DNA of 64,000 bases, taken from positions 1,332,919 to 1,396,918 of the forward strand of contig NZ_KQ031391.1 of assembly GCF_000966285.1 (NCBI RefSeq), read 5' to 3'. The notes beneath the pieces are model-generated. The model did no database searches. It was not told the DNA's origin and saw nothing but the letters and a program-made list of their open reading frames with translations. The position numbers were made by a program, and so were the translations under genes. The DNA comes from Pseudofrankia sp. DC12. GTDB taxonomy: Bacteria; Actinomycetota; Actinomycetes; Frankiales; Frankiaceae. Below are positions 8,512-16,737 of the stretch, in pieces. Positions within the stretch are counted from its first letter, which is position 1. Each line of letters starts with the position of its first letter.

Positions 8512-8775
8512 ATGCCGACCCGGAGGCCGCAACCCGTGGACGAGCCAACGAGGCCTATGGACGCCCCTACGGAATTCAGCACCGACCCTGAGGTCGTCGC
8601 GCGCGTCGCTCGCCTCTTGCGAGCTTTGGACCCTTGGTACGAGATCCAGGAAGACGCGCGACCTGAAGTCGAGCAGGGGTCCACGGCTGGCCTCAACCGT
8701 CCCCCTGCGGCGGCACAGGCCGATCTGGCGGCCGACGTGGAGGTGAGGTGCTGTGGCGCCTTCGCCCGTCGCTAA
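8512..8775 (+). CDS. small hypothetical protein
   Basis: This is an 87-residue frame starting with MPTRRPQP. The middle ('TDPEVVARVARLLRALDPWYEIQ') looks like an amphipathic helix and codon use is plausible, but no domain is recognised. It overlaps the start of the next gene, which has its own GGAGGTGAGG Shine-Dalgarno inside this frame. It may be a real small gene or leader sequence. Confidence 0.35.
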   Translation: MPTRRPQPVDEPTRPMDAPTEFSTDPEVVARVARLLRALDPWYEIQEDARPEVEQGSTAGLNRPPAAAQADLAADVEVRCCGAFARR

Positions 8776-9340
8776 CCGTCCCGCCAGCCGGGACGAGGAC
8801 GCTCGGACGGTCACCCTCGCGCCGAGGACCGCACGGCTGCGTGGTGATGACGAGGTTGATGGTGAGGCGCGTTTGCCGTGGCTGCGGCTTCCGGCGGGAA
8901 CAGCGGGGTTGTTGATCCGCCGTCAGTCGGGCCCGGGCGGCGGGGGCTGGGAGGGGCCGGTCGCCTGCCATGTTCCCGACGCGGCGGCGGTGGAGTTCCA
9001 CGCCGTGCGCCCGGGAGGTCTGTGGCCGGCCGCAGTGGCGATGTCCCTGCTCCCTCAGGTGCGTCATGTGGTGATCTGTCCGCTAAATGGCGCGCCGTCG
9101 CGGGCCGCGCTGGCGTTCGCGGTCGGTGATCTGCTGCCCCGTCCGTCGCGGCGGGTGTTGTCCGCGACGGTTGTCTGCGGGTCCGAGCTGCCAGCAGGTG
9201 CGGGGCTGAGCGTAGTGCGCCACGAGGTTCGGCTGAATGCTCCGAGCGGATGTAGTGACTGGGTCGTCTGGCAGTTCCTGGCCGCCGGCCCGGTCGGCGG
9301 CCGTGGACGGCGTGGAACCCGGGAAGCGGAGGTTCGGTGA
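8753..9340 (+). CDS. hypothetical protein, paralogue of the gene at 10361
   Basis: This 195-residue protein starts with GTG after a strong GGAGGTGAGG site. No known domain is recognised. It shares a backbone with the product at 10361-10921: 'AGLLIRR' vs 'AGLLLRR', 'LPQVRHVVICP' vs 'LPPVRVVVLHP', 'ALAFAVGDLL' vs 'ALALAVADLL', 'VVRHEVRL' vs 'TVRHDIHL' and 'VVWQFLAAG' vs 'FVWQLLATG'. It overlaps the methyltransferase start by 4 nt. The conserved pair bracketing a SAM methyltransferase suggests partners or substrates of that enzyme. Confidence 0.7.
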   Translation: MAPSPVANRPASRDEDARTVTLAPRTARLRGDDEVDGEARLPWLRLPAGTAGLLIRRQSGPGGGGWEGPVACHVPDAAAVEFHAVRPGGLWPAAVAMSLLPQVRHVVICPLNGAPSRAALAFAVGDLLPRPSRRVLSATVVCGSELPAGAGLSVVRHEVRLNAPSGCSDWVVWQFLAAGPVGGRGRRGTREAEVR

Positions 9341-10383
9341 ACGTTGACGAGGCTTTGAAACTGCTCGCGCAGAACTCGCCCGATGGTGGGGGGAGCGACG
9401 AGAGCATCGCCGACCTATTCCGCCGAATGGACACCGATCCCCGGGAGTCCCGTCGTATCCAGCACATATGCGAACTGTTCGATATGGAGGACCGGCTGTG
9501 TGCACAGGCCGTCCGGCTCAACAGACCCGACGCATACGCGCCTGACGACGAAAGGTTGGACCAAGCCGTGACCCGCGATAATTTCTCCCCGACGAGGGTC
9601 GGACTGGCGCTGGACCGAGCCCACCCGGCCCGGATGTACGACTATTACCTCGACGGTAAGGACCATTTCCCCGCGGACCGGGAGGCGGCGGAGAAGGCGC
9701 TGGAAGTGTTTCCGCATCTGCGGACCACCGCGCGGGAGAATCGGGCGTTCCTGCGGCGCGCCACCGCGCATCTGACCCGGGCCGGGTACCGGCAGTTCCT
9801 CGACATCGGAACCGGCGTCCCCACCACGCCCAACCTGCACGAGGTCGCCCAGAGCATCGCCAAGGAGGCGCGGGTGGTCTACGCCGACAACGATCCGCTG
9901 GTCCTGACGCAGGCCCGCGCACTGCTGACCAGCGACCCGGCGGGGCGGACCGCCTACCTGCACGGCGATCTCCGCGAACCGGAAGGCATCCTCGCCGCGC
10001 CGGAACTCGCCGACGCGTTGGACCTGACCCGTCCCGTGGTGCTGAGCCTCGTCGCGGTCCTGCACTTCATCCCCGACGCATTCGACCCCTACGGCATCGT
10101 CGCCACGCTGCTCGCCGGACTGCCACCGGGAAGCGCGCTGATGCTCAGCCACATCACCGCCGACCACGACCCCGCCCCGATGGCCGAACTCGTCGCCACC
10201 TACGAAGCCGCCGGCATCCCGGTGCAGGCACGTAGCCGCGAGCAGGTCGCCCGATTCTTCACCGGCCTCGACCTCGACGCCCCCGGCCTCACCTGCTGCC
10301 AGCGCTGGAACCTCGATACCGCCGCCGCCGATGCACCCACCGACGCGGAGGTCAGCTGCTATGCCGCCGTCGGCCGCGCCTAG
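9337..10383 (+). CDS. SAM-dependent methyltransferase of the DUF574 (Methyltransf_19) family
   Basis: The body is diagnostic: 'HPARMYDYYLDGKDHFPADR' is the family signature, 'FLDIGTGVPTTPNLHEVA' is SAM motif I, 'VVYADNDPLVLTQA' is motif II, and 'SLVAVLHFIPD' and 'SALMLSHITAD' follow. DUF574 proteins are abundant in actinomycetes; their substrates are largely unknown. The GTG at 9337 gives 348 residues, with about 77 extra at the N terminus. An internal GTG at 9568 would give about 271 residues, the usual family length. The frame between them is open and protein-like, so this may be an N-terminal fusion. Neighbouring genes on both sides are paralogues of each other. Confidence 0.9.
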   Translation: MNVDEALKLLAQNSPDGGGSDESIADLFRRMDTDPRESRRIQHICELFDMEDRLCAQAVRLNRPDAYAPDDERLDQAVTRDNFSPTRVGLALDRAHPARMYDYYLDGKDHFPADREAAEKALEVFPHLRTTARENRAFLRRATAHLTRAGYRQFLDIGTGVPTTPNLHEVAQSIAKEARVVYADNDPLVLTQARALLTSDPAGRTAYLHGDLREPEGILAAPELADALDLTRPVVLSLVAVLHFIPDAFDPYGIVATLLAGLPPGSALMLSHITADHDPAPMAELVATYEAAGIPVQARSREQVARFFTGLDLDAPGLTCCQRWNLDTAAADAPTDAEVSCYAAVGRA

Positions 10384-10921
10384 ACCGCCCGCCCGCAGGA
10401 CCGTTCATCCGGCGGCCACCGCTACCCCGACGTCCGCCACCGTGGCTCTGAGCAGGGAGGCCGACGCCAGGCACACACCGGTCCTCGGGCTACAGCTCCC
10501 CGCCAACCATGCGGGCCTGTTGCTACGCCGCCGACCGGGCGAGCCAACAGGCTGGGGCTCCGCTTCGGAACGACGCTTCATCCATATTCTCGGCGACCGG
10601 CCGGGGCTGTCGTTCCTCCCCGTGCACCAGGCTGAACTGATAAAAGCCGCCAACGCGTTGGCCCGACTGCCGCCGGTTCGCGTTGTCGTGCTCCACCCGC
10701 CCGGCGCCTCGCCCCAGCAGACAGCGCTCGCGCTTGCGGTCGCGGACCTGCTCACCGAACCGGATCACCCCAGGGTGCCAGGCACGGTCACCAGCGGGAC
10801 GCCCCCGCCTCTCAACAACGGGCTGACCACCGTGCGACACGACATCCACCTCACCACCGCCGGGCGGACCCACGACAAGTTCGTCTGGCAGCTCCTGGCC
10901 ACCGGCCAGCTACCCATCTGA
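10361..10921 (+). CDS. hypothetical protein, paralogue of the gene at 8753
   Basis: I start it at the ATG at 10361 inside the end of the methyltransferase gene; an earlier ATG at 10331 is in frame but lengthens the overlap. About 186 residues. It aligns along its length with the product of 8753-9340, including the AGLLLRR, ALALAVADLL, VRHD and WQLLATG blocks. There are no transmembrane segments or signal peptide and no known function. It is the last gene before a hairpin terminator, so 8753-10921 is probably one operon. Confidence 0.7.
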   Translation: MPPSAAPRPPARRTVHPAATATPTSATVALSREADARHTPVLGLQLPANHAGLLLRRRPGEPTGWGSASERRFIHILGDRPGLSFLPVHQAELIKAANALARLPPVRVVVLHPPGASPQQTALALAVADLLTEPDHPRVPGTVTSGTPPPLNNGLTTVRHDIHLTTAGRTHDKFVWQLLATGQLPI

Positions 10922-11002
10922 CAGGCGATACGCCGCCACAGCAGAATTCTCACAGCCGCCGAGCCACCGATTGTCGCGCTGACCGTCCTAGAAGAAGTGC
11001 GC

Positions 11003-11040
11003 GGCCCGCGAACCGGCAACCACCGTCACCGCGGGCCTTT
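11003..11040 (+). terminator. Rho-independent-type terminator
   Basis: An 8-bp perfect stem GGCCCGCG/CGCGGGCC with a 19-nt loop is followed by TTT. It lies 80 nt after the last gene of the 8753-10921 operon and before the glycosylase gene. Confidence 0.6.
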
Positions 11041-11213
11041 CGGGACGTCTCCCGCGCCGATTTCAACTCGCACGTTCTGATGATCCACAGGTATTGCTTC
11101 GGAACGGCGACGGCCAACGCGTTCCGGACGCCCGTCTTCCCCAGGAGTGACGTCATGAGAGACTAATCATCCGCCTGACTACCCAACGCGCCTTCCACTC
11201 GGAGTGTTTCCTC

Positions 11214-12020
11214 ATGCCGCTCGCCGCAGATCACTGGATGACCGAACACCCCGCGTGGCTTCCCACGCCCGACGGGGCACACCGGGTATGTCCACTGGCC
11301 GGCGGTCTCGTTCTGGCACAGGTGACGCGCGGAACCCTCGTGCTCACCGCGCTGGACGGCGGGGATACAGAACCGGCGGCAGACGTCTTCGCCCTGCCGC
11401 AAGGCGCCGCCGACGATGTGCCCGAACTAGCGAAGGAACTGACAGACCTCGGCCGGGTCGGACGTCTGCGGAACCCGTCGCTGTGGGAGGCACTAGGAAC
11501 CGCCATCCTGCGCCAGGTCATCCGGGCGGGACAGTCCAAGAGGCTCTACCGGGCGCTGTGCGCGGCCCACGGCCGGCGGGTGACGCTGCCGGACGGCGAA
11601 TCCTACGCGCTGTTCCCGACACCCGAAACACTTCTCGACCTGGATGACGCACAGTTCACCAACCTGGGACTAGCCTTCAAACGGCCGGTGTTGCGATCCG
11701 CAGCCACAGCATTCATCGCCCACGGCGATGAATGGATGCGTCTATCCCAACCGGCCCTGGTTGACGAACTGCAAGCTGTCCGACGCGTCGGACCGTGGAC
11801 GGCGGGAGCCGCCGTCGCGGACTACACCAACCGCTGGGACCTGTATCCCTACGCCGATCTGGCTGTGCGCACCTGGGCACGACGAGCCGCCCCCTCACAC
11901 GCCTGGTTCGACAACGAGCGTGCCTTCGGCGCCCAGTGGCGACACCTGGCCGACGCGCACCTTTCCTCACTTACTCTCCTCACCCTCGCTTGGGGATCGC
12001 AGCATGGAGACATCGGATGA
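11214..12020 (+). CDS. HhH-GPD DNA glycosylase (AlkA-like)
   Basis: This 268-residue protein has an N-terminal beta-rich segment and the HhH-GPD module 'LQAVRRVGPWTAGAAVADY' followed by 'YPYADLAVRTWARR', where the Asp in 'YADLAV' occupies the catalytic position of the GPD loop. 'LWEALGTAILRQVIRAGQSKRL' is the preceding helix typical of AlkA/3-methyladenine glycosylases. The family excises damaged or modified bases. The ATG of the radical SAM gene lies 17 nt inside its 3' end, so the two are translationally linked. That makes a role with modified nucleobases worth considering over general repair. Confidence 0.85.
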   Translation: MPLAADHWMTEHPAWLPTPDGAHRVCPLAGGLVLAQVTRGTLVLTALDGGDTEPAADVFALPQGAADDVPELAKELTDLGRVGRLRNPSLWEALGTAILRQVIRAGQSKRLYRALCAAHGRRVTLPDGESYALFPTPETLLDLDDAQFTNLGLAFKRPVLRSAATAFIAHGDEWMRLSQPALVDELQAVRRVGPWTAGAAVADYTNRWDLYPYADLAVRTWARRAAPSHAWFDNERAFGAQWRHLADAHLSSLTLLTLAWGSQHGDIG

Positions 12021-13467
12021 CGGCGCCGTCCGAGGCGCCGACCTGAGTCGTCCACTCGACGCCATATTCATCAACGCGCCGCTACGCGACTACGGCCAGA
12101 GACCCAGGGTCAACGACTTCACCCTGCCCGTCCTGGGCATGGCCTACATCGCCACCTACGCCGCCACGCAAGGCTTCAACGTGGGAGTACTCGACGCCGA
12201 ATCCCTGGGCCTCGGCATTGAAGAGACCTACCGACTCGTCAACCGCCTCGGACCACGGTGGGCAGGATTCAACCTTCTCGCCCCCACCTACGAGATAAGC
12301 GCTCAGATCGCCGCCGGCCTGGACCCAGGAATCATGGTCATGGTCGGCGGCCACCAGGCCAAAGCCATGCCCGACGCCATCATCACAGACCCCCGCTTCA
12401 CAGCATTGGAAGCCCTCGTGCTCGGCGAAGGGGAAACGCGGGTAGCGGAACTACTGGACGACAAGCGTTCCCGCGCCGACCTGCCCGGCGTGATGTGGCT
12501 CGACCCCATCCTGCACACACCGGTCACGGGTGGCAGGCCCGGCGCCGGGCACCACCTGGCCCCGGACGTCGACCGGCTGCCCTTCGTCGACCGCCGCTAC
12601 CTGGTCAACGACCCCTACCCAAGCCCAGACGGCAGAGTCGAGGCCAACATGGTCGGCGCCCGCGGCTGCCCCTACGACTGCTCCTTCTGCGGCGCCGCCG
12701 TCAGCGCCAACCCAGACATCACCATCCGCACCCGCACACCCACAGGCATTCTCGCCGAAATGGAAGTCCTGCACGCGACCCACAACGTCACGGCGTTCCG
12801 CTTCGTGGACGACCTCTTCCTCGGCTACGAACGCTTTATCCGCCGCGCCATGGACGCGTTCACCGCCCAACGCGTCGGTGACCGATACGTCTGGGACGCC
12901 ACCGGGCGCATCAACATCCTGCACCGCGCCGACGACACGCTCCTCGACCAACTCGCCGCCAACGGGCTGCGCGAGGTCGCCCTCGGCGTCGAGTCCGGCA
13001 GCGAGCGGCTACTCGGCTACATGGGCAAGCGCATCAACCCCGACCTGACCCGTTCCGTCGTCCGGCGCCTCACCGAACGCGGTATCTCGGTCAAGGGCTA
13101 CTTCATCCTCGGATTCCCCACCGAAACCCGCGACGAACTGGCCGCCACCGTACGCCACGTACGAGAGCTCTGGGAGTTGACGGACGCGCGTCCCGGAACC
13201 TTCCGAGCGTCTGTCTTCGAGTTCCGCCCCTACCCGGGCACCCCGGAATGGGATCGCCTGCTCGCCACCGGCCGCCACAAACCCGCCCAACTGCTCGACT
13301 ACACCGCCGTCGATCTCACCAGCGGCGGACTCGACGAAGCCATGCGTGGGCGGGACGAATTCAACTTCTCCGTGAACCTTCAGTTCGGAGAAGCCAGCAC
13401 CGACGAGATTCGGGCCGCTCTGGTCGACCTCTCCCGGGAGCAGTACGAGCGCAGCGGGCGGCGATGA
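12004..13467 (+). CDS. B12-binding-domain radical SAM protein
   Basis: Starting at the ATG at 12004 inside the glycosylase 3' end, the protein has 487 residues. The N-terminal Rossmann part ('PVLGMAYIATYAATQGFNV', 'MVMVGGHQAKAMPDAII', 'VLGEGETRVAELL') is the cobalamin-binding domain. The radical SAM core has 'GARGCPYDCSFCGAA' (CxxxCxxC for the 4Fe-4S cluster), then 'GVESGSERLLGYMGK' and 'FILGFPTETRDEL'. Such enzymes often methylate unactivated carbons or rearrange antibiotics, cofactors or tRNA and lipid substrates. It overlaps both neighbours, so it belongs to the glycosylase/kinase operon. Confidence 0.92.
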   Translation: METSDDGAVRGADLSRPLDAIFINAPLRDYGQRPRVNDFTLPVLGMAYIATYAATQGFNVGVLDAESLGLGIEETYRLVNRLGPRWAGFNLLAPTYEISAQIAAGLDPGIMVMVGGHQAKAMPDAIITDPRFTALEALVLGEGETRVAELLDDKRSRADLPGVMWLDPILHTPVTGGRPGAGHHLAPDVDRLPFVDRRYLVNDPYPSPDGRVEANMVGARGCPYDCSFCGAAVSANPDITIRTRTPTGILAEMEVLHATHNVTAFRFVDDLFLGYERFIRRAMDAFTAQRVGDRYVWDATGRINILHRADDTLLDQLAANGLREVALGVESGSERLLGYMGKRINPDLTRSVVRRLTERGISVKGYFILGFPTETRDELAATVRHVRELWELTDARPGTFRASVFEFRPYPGTPEWDRLLATGRHKPAQLLDYTAVDLTSGGLDEAMRGRDEFNFSVNLQFGEASTDEIRAALVDLSREQYERSGRR

Positions 13468-14096
13468 GCGCCGGATATTTCGTGGCCATCGACGGGCCGA
13501 GCGGCATCGGCAAGACCACCGTCACCGCAGCCCTGGTGCACCGCCTTGCCCAGGCAGGATTGCCCGCGCTCGCTACCAAGGAACCCAGCACCAGCCCGCT
13601 GGGCAACCTCGTCCGCTTCGGGACCGACGACTACCGAGGCCTGGCCTTGGCCTGCCTGGTGGCCGCCGACCGCGACCAGCACCTCGACACCGACATCCGC
13701 CCAGCCCTCGCCCGAGGCGCCATCGTCATCTGCGATCGGTACATCGCCTCAACCCTCGTCCTACAACGCCTTGACGGTGTACCGGCCGGCTTCCTCTGGG
13801 CGCTCGCCGAGCAGGCCGACCGGCCCGACCTGACCGTCATCCTGCTGGGCGAACCCACCCGCTCCCGCGAGCGGGCAGCCCAGCGCGGCCACTACAGCCG
13901 CTTTCACGGCGGCGGCCCCGAGGCCGCGTTAGCCGAAGCCGCGACCTACCGCAATGTCGCCGCCGAGCTACACGCGGCCGGCTACCCCGTCCTCGTGCAC
14001 GACATCGGCGCTCAGAGCGCCGCCGAAGTGGCCGCGTTCCTCGCGGACTCGGTGCTGACCCGGCTAGCAGGCAGCGCGACCGCCGGACCGTCCTGA
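13464..14096 (+). CDS. thymidylate-kinase-like P-loop nucleotide kinase
   Basis: This 210-residue protein has Walker A 'IDGPSGIGKTT' at residues 9-19, the dTMP-kinase-type 'ICDRYIASTLVLQ' and 'PDLTVILLGEP'. The LID segment 'RSRERAAQRGHYSRFHGG' differs from canonical Tmk, so the substrate may be another nucleotide or nucleoside. The start overlaps the radical SAM stop as ATGA. Its 3' end overlaps the convergent CYTH gene by about 85 nt. It is probably an accessory, pathway-specific paralogue. Confidence 0.88.
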   Translation: MSAGYFVAIDGPSGIGKTTVTAALVHRLAQAGLPALATKEPSTSPLGNLVRFGTDDYRGLALACLVAADRDQHLDTDIRPALARGAIVICDRYIASTLVLQRLDGVPAGFLWALAEQADRPDLTVILLGEPTRSRERAAQRGHYSRFHGGGPEAALAEAATYRNVAAELHAAGYPVLVHDIGAQSAAEVAAFLADSVLTRLAGSATAGPS

Positions 14097-14623
14097 GCCG
14101 CGCGGACCAGCGAGTCATACGTCTCACTCGTTCGCACCGCGTCGATACCCAGGGACGCGACGAACGCCGCCAACTCCGCCTGAACCGCGTCGGCCGGCTC
14201 GTCGTCGGGCACCAGCCGTTCGAGTTCCAGGAACGCCCCCACGCCCTCGACCTCATCGAGGCACAGCGAGATATCGCCGTGCCGGCCCGTACGCCGCGAC
14301 TTCGCTACACGAACAGTGGCCGCGTACCCCATCAGCAGGACCGCCTGGTGCATCTGCCCTCGGTCCAGGACCTCTGTTTCATACTCCAAACAGTCCTGTG
14401 CATTCGCGACGGGCTGCTTGAGAGCAAACCAGTGGCGACCGTTCACCGTGCGTAGGCGTAGGAACGAGACACCCAGCTTGCTGTCGCCGAAAGACCACCC
14501 GACGGGCGCAAAAGCCTGGTCATCCTGAAAAACCGGACCATCGAGAACTATTCCGCGCTCTGCGAACGCTACAGCCACCGCCTGGGCGTCCGACAGCGCA
14601 TACTTCACTTCCACTTCACGCAA
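14012..14623 (-). CDS. CYTH-domain protein (class IV adenylate cyclase / triphosphatase-like)
   Basis: The N terminus MREVEVKYAL has the ExExK motif defining CYTH triphosphate-tunnel enzymes. Further charged strands follow: 'SFLRLRTVNGRHWFALKQP', 'CLEYETEVLD' and 'DISLCLDEVEGVGAFLELE'. The family includes CyaB-type adenylate cyclases, thiamine triphosphatases and inorganic triphosphatases, all acting on triphosphates. It is convergent with and overlaps the kinase gene. Together with the kinase and exonuclease it adds to the nucleotide-metabolism theme of the first 15 kb. Confidence 0.88.
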   Translation of the reverse strand: MREVEVKYALSDAQAVAVAFAERGIVLDGPVFQDDQAFAPVGWSFGDSKLGVSFLRLRTVNGRHWFALKQPVANAQDCLEYETEVLDRGQMHQAVLLMGYAATVRVAKSRRTGRHGDISLCLDEVEGVGAFLELERLVPDDEPADAVQAELAAFVASLGIDAVRTSETYDSLVRAAQDGPAVALPASRVSTESARNAATSAAL

Positions 14624-15152
14624 GATATCTCCTACAAGGCCTGAGGTAGATCGGGCATCTAGTTATCCGATCTCATCCGTTCGTGTCACCGCAACGGCAA
14701 CCGGCGCTGCAAACGGTCATTCGGAATCATGTTAGCGGCCGTTCCCGTCGGCAGCGTGAGACGCCGACGCCTGATGGCGACGCCCCGCCGGCAGACCCGT
14801 CCGGCGGCGCCGGAGGGGCGGCACGTGCTGTGGATCTTTCCGTCTCCCGACGAGGCCCTATCTGCCTGGCAGCACGTCTCCCCACACGGGCGACTCGTCT
14901 CCGGTTGGAAGGCCACCGAGGCAAGTCGATTGTCAGCCCCCGCGCGCACCCGACCCCGTGCATCACGCCGGGTACGACGACGACCAAGACCGACACGGGC
15001 ATCCACCGAGAAGCTGGACATCGAAGGGCCGACCGGCCAGCGCTCCCGAGGTCGGCGCCACTGCGGGCTCCCTCAGGACCGTTGGCTTGTCAGAGGAGCC
15101 TGATGTCGGTAGCGAGGTGGCGTAGCGACACGGCGGGCGTGGCGCTACCGGG
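14624..15152. other. 529-nt stretch without a supported gene
   Basis: Several overlapping frames are open on both strands, but none has a good Shine-Dalgarno together with a recognisable domain. One rightward frame includes 'GRHVLWIFPSPDEALSAWQHV', which might be a gene remnant. I see no terminator or repeat of note. Confidence 0.4.
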
Positions 15153-16103
15153 CTACCTCCGGAATGGGCGCCGCCCGTCGCGTGCTTTCTCGCTGCGGAA
15201 GGGTCTGAACCAAGCGACGGGCCGATAGTCTCCGATGCCAAGCCTCTGGTTCTCAGGGTCGTCCGGGTCTTCCATCCCATCGCGACTCGCATTGAAAAGA
15301 CCGAGGATGTCGGTGTCTTCGAATAGCTCTTCGACGCATGCTTCCTTGTCGAAGTCATCGGGATGGGCGGGGTAAGCTGCGATCCAGTCATCCAGAGCAC
15401 CATCGGCGCCGAGGTCGGTCGCAAGGCCGATTGCTAGGTGAAGTGCCATTTCTTCGCCTGGACTGCGTGGGGTTGGCCAGGCGCCCGCAGCGAGGTCGGC
15501 TGCCAGGTCGTCGAAGCTGCGAGCGGCTTGGCGTCGCCAGACGGCATCCTGGCTGAAGGTGATACGGGGATAGTCGGCGAATAACACCCAAATTCCGCTC
15601 TCCTCGACGGGTTCGTCGCCGTGTTCCTCGACATCGCGGTAGCCTTGGTCCGCGAAGTGCTGCAGCGCGAACCACAAGCCCGCCGCCGTCCGAGGCGTCA
15701 GCTGAAACCCTCCGCATAGTTCGCAGTCGTCCCGGTTGCACGTGCAGGCAGCGAAGAGCACGTCGAACGGCGGCCGTGCCTCCCGGTCTTTCGCGAGGTC
15801 TGACTCGGTGTCGTTGTCGGTGGTCGTCACCGAGTAGTGGGAACCGTGCGCTTCGACGCCGTCGAGGTCGTCCGCGAGACTGTGCGGATTGAGGACCACG
15901 CCCAAAGCGTAGGCAAGATCGGTGCGTACGTCGGCGCGGTCGCGTTCGGCGAGTTCTTCGGGAGTCGCATGGTCCTCTGCGGTGTAAGAGGTACCCACGA
16001 GGGCGTCCAATGCCTGCTGTCGGAGTGCGACGGCATCGCACACCTCGACGTCCAGCACGAGTTCGATGCGGAAGGCAGGCGCCGCGTCCCGGTCGCTTGA
16101 CAT
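15153..16103 (-). CDS. hypothetical protein with a Cys cluster
   Basis: From the ATG at 16103 the protein has 316 residues and is acidic and soluble. The central sequence 'FAACTCNRDDCELCGGFQL' has four cysteines suitable for one metal site. Codon use is convincing throughout. The C terminus is 'RPFRSEKARDGRRPFRR'. No family is recognised. An extension back to 16334 is open but reads as low-complexity Arg/Pro sequence. It lies at the left boundary of the conflict island. Confidence 0.65.
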   Translation of the reverse strand: MSSDRDAAPAFRIELVLDVEVCDAVALRQQALDALVGTSYTAEDHATPEELAERDRADVRTDLAYALGVVLNPHSLADDLDGVEAHGSHYSVTTTDNDTESDLAKDREARPPFDVLFAACTCNRDDCELCGGFQLTPRTAAGLWFALQHFADQGYRDVEEHGDEPVEESGIWVLFADYPRITFSQDAVWRRQAARSFDDLAADLAAGAWPTPRSPGEEMALHLAIGLATDLGADGALDDWIAAYPAHPDDFDKEACVEELFEDTDILGLFNASRDGMEDPDDPENQRLGIGDYRPVAWFRPFRSEKARDGRRPFRR

Positions 16104-16737
16104 GTCACCAACCTTAGGCTGCGCCACCGACAACTCGCCGCCAGGAGCTCGCCGACGAGTGAGCCGGGCCGATACCGCCGACGGACCCGTGCCGTCAGAT
16201 CGCGCAAATGTCAACCCGTTTCTTGACAGCGCCGTCGACCACTCACCCGCCAACCACGGCGCTCTCAGGCTCAGGTCCGCGCCGCTTGGAGCTGCACGGT
16301 GGCCACGCCAGCGCCGGTCCCGCGGCGCGGCCACCGCGCGCCAAAACCGCCTTCGGCGCGGTCAACGACAGACGAATGGCTGGATGAGATCGCCAAGAGC
16401 GACCCTGGCCTGCGGACCTCAGACCTCGTCCCGCCCCAGCCGCCACACGCAGACACGACTGCCGCCGCCGTGCTCGAACTGGGCGCTGCCACGCGCCAGC
16501 GCCCTCAGTAGATACGCTGACGATGTCGACTGGCCTGAGGTTATTGATCGTTGCAGTTGATGTGCAAGCGACAGCGGCGAACCCCTCCCGCATCGCCCCT
16601 CCGCTACACGGCGGTAGAAGGTGGACTTGTCGCCATGGGAACCCAGCGGCCCAACGCGGCACCGAACTCGTCCGCGAAACTCGCCCGGCACACATGGAAA
16701 TTGCGGCTGCGCCGCAATTTCCATGGAGTCATCGCGA
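16104..16737. other. 634-nt stretch without a supported gene, containing a perfect hairpin
   Basis: The short frames here lack domains and RBS. The only striking structure is the long perfect inverted repeat at 16693-16725 described separately. Confidence 0.45.
16693..16725. repeat. perfect 15-bp inverted repeat with 3-nt loop
   Basis: The arms CATGGAAATTGCGGC and GCCGCAATTTCCATG are separated by TGC. The arms are perfectly complementary and A/T-containing, unlike surrounding DNA. It could fold as a stable cruciform or RNA hairpin, or be a protein-binding palindrome or transposable-element end. It lies just past the end of the leftward gene at 16738, so it could also terminate that transcript. 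Confidence 0.75.

Noticed and set aside
14683-15228. Protein-coding gene in the gap before the Cys-cluster protein
   Set aside because: Several competing Arg-rich frames with no RBS, domain or codon-position signal.
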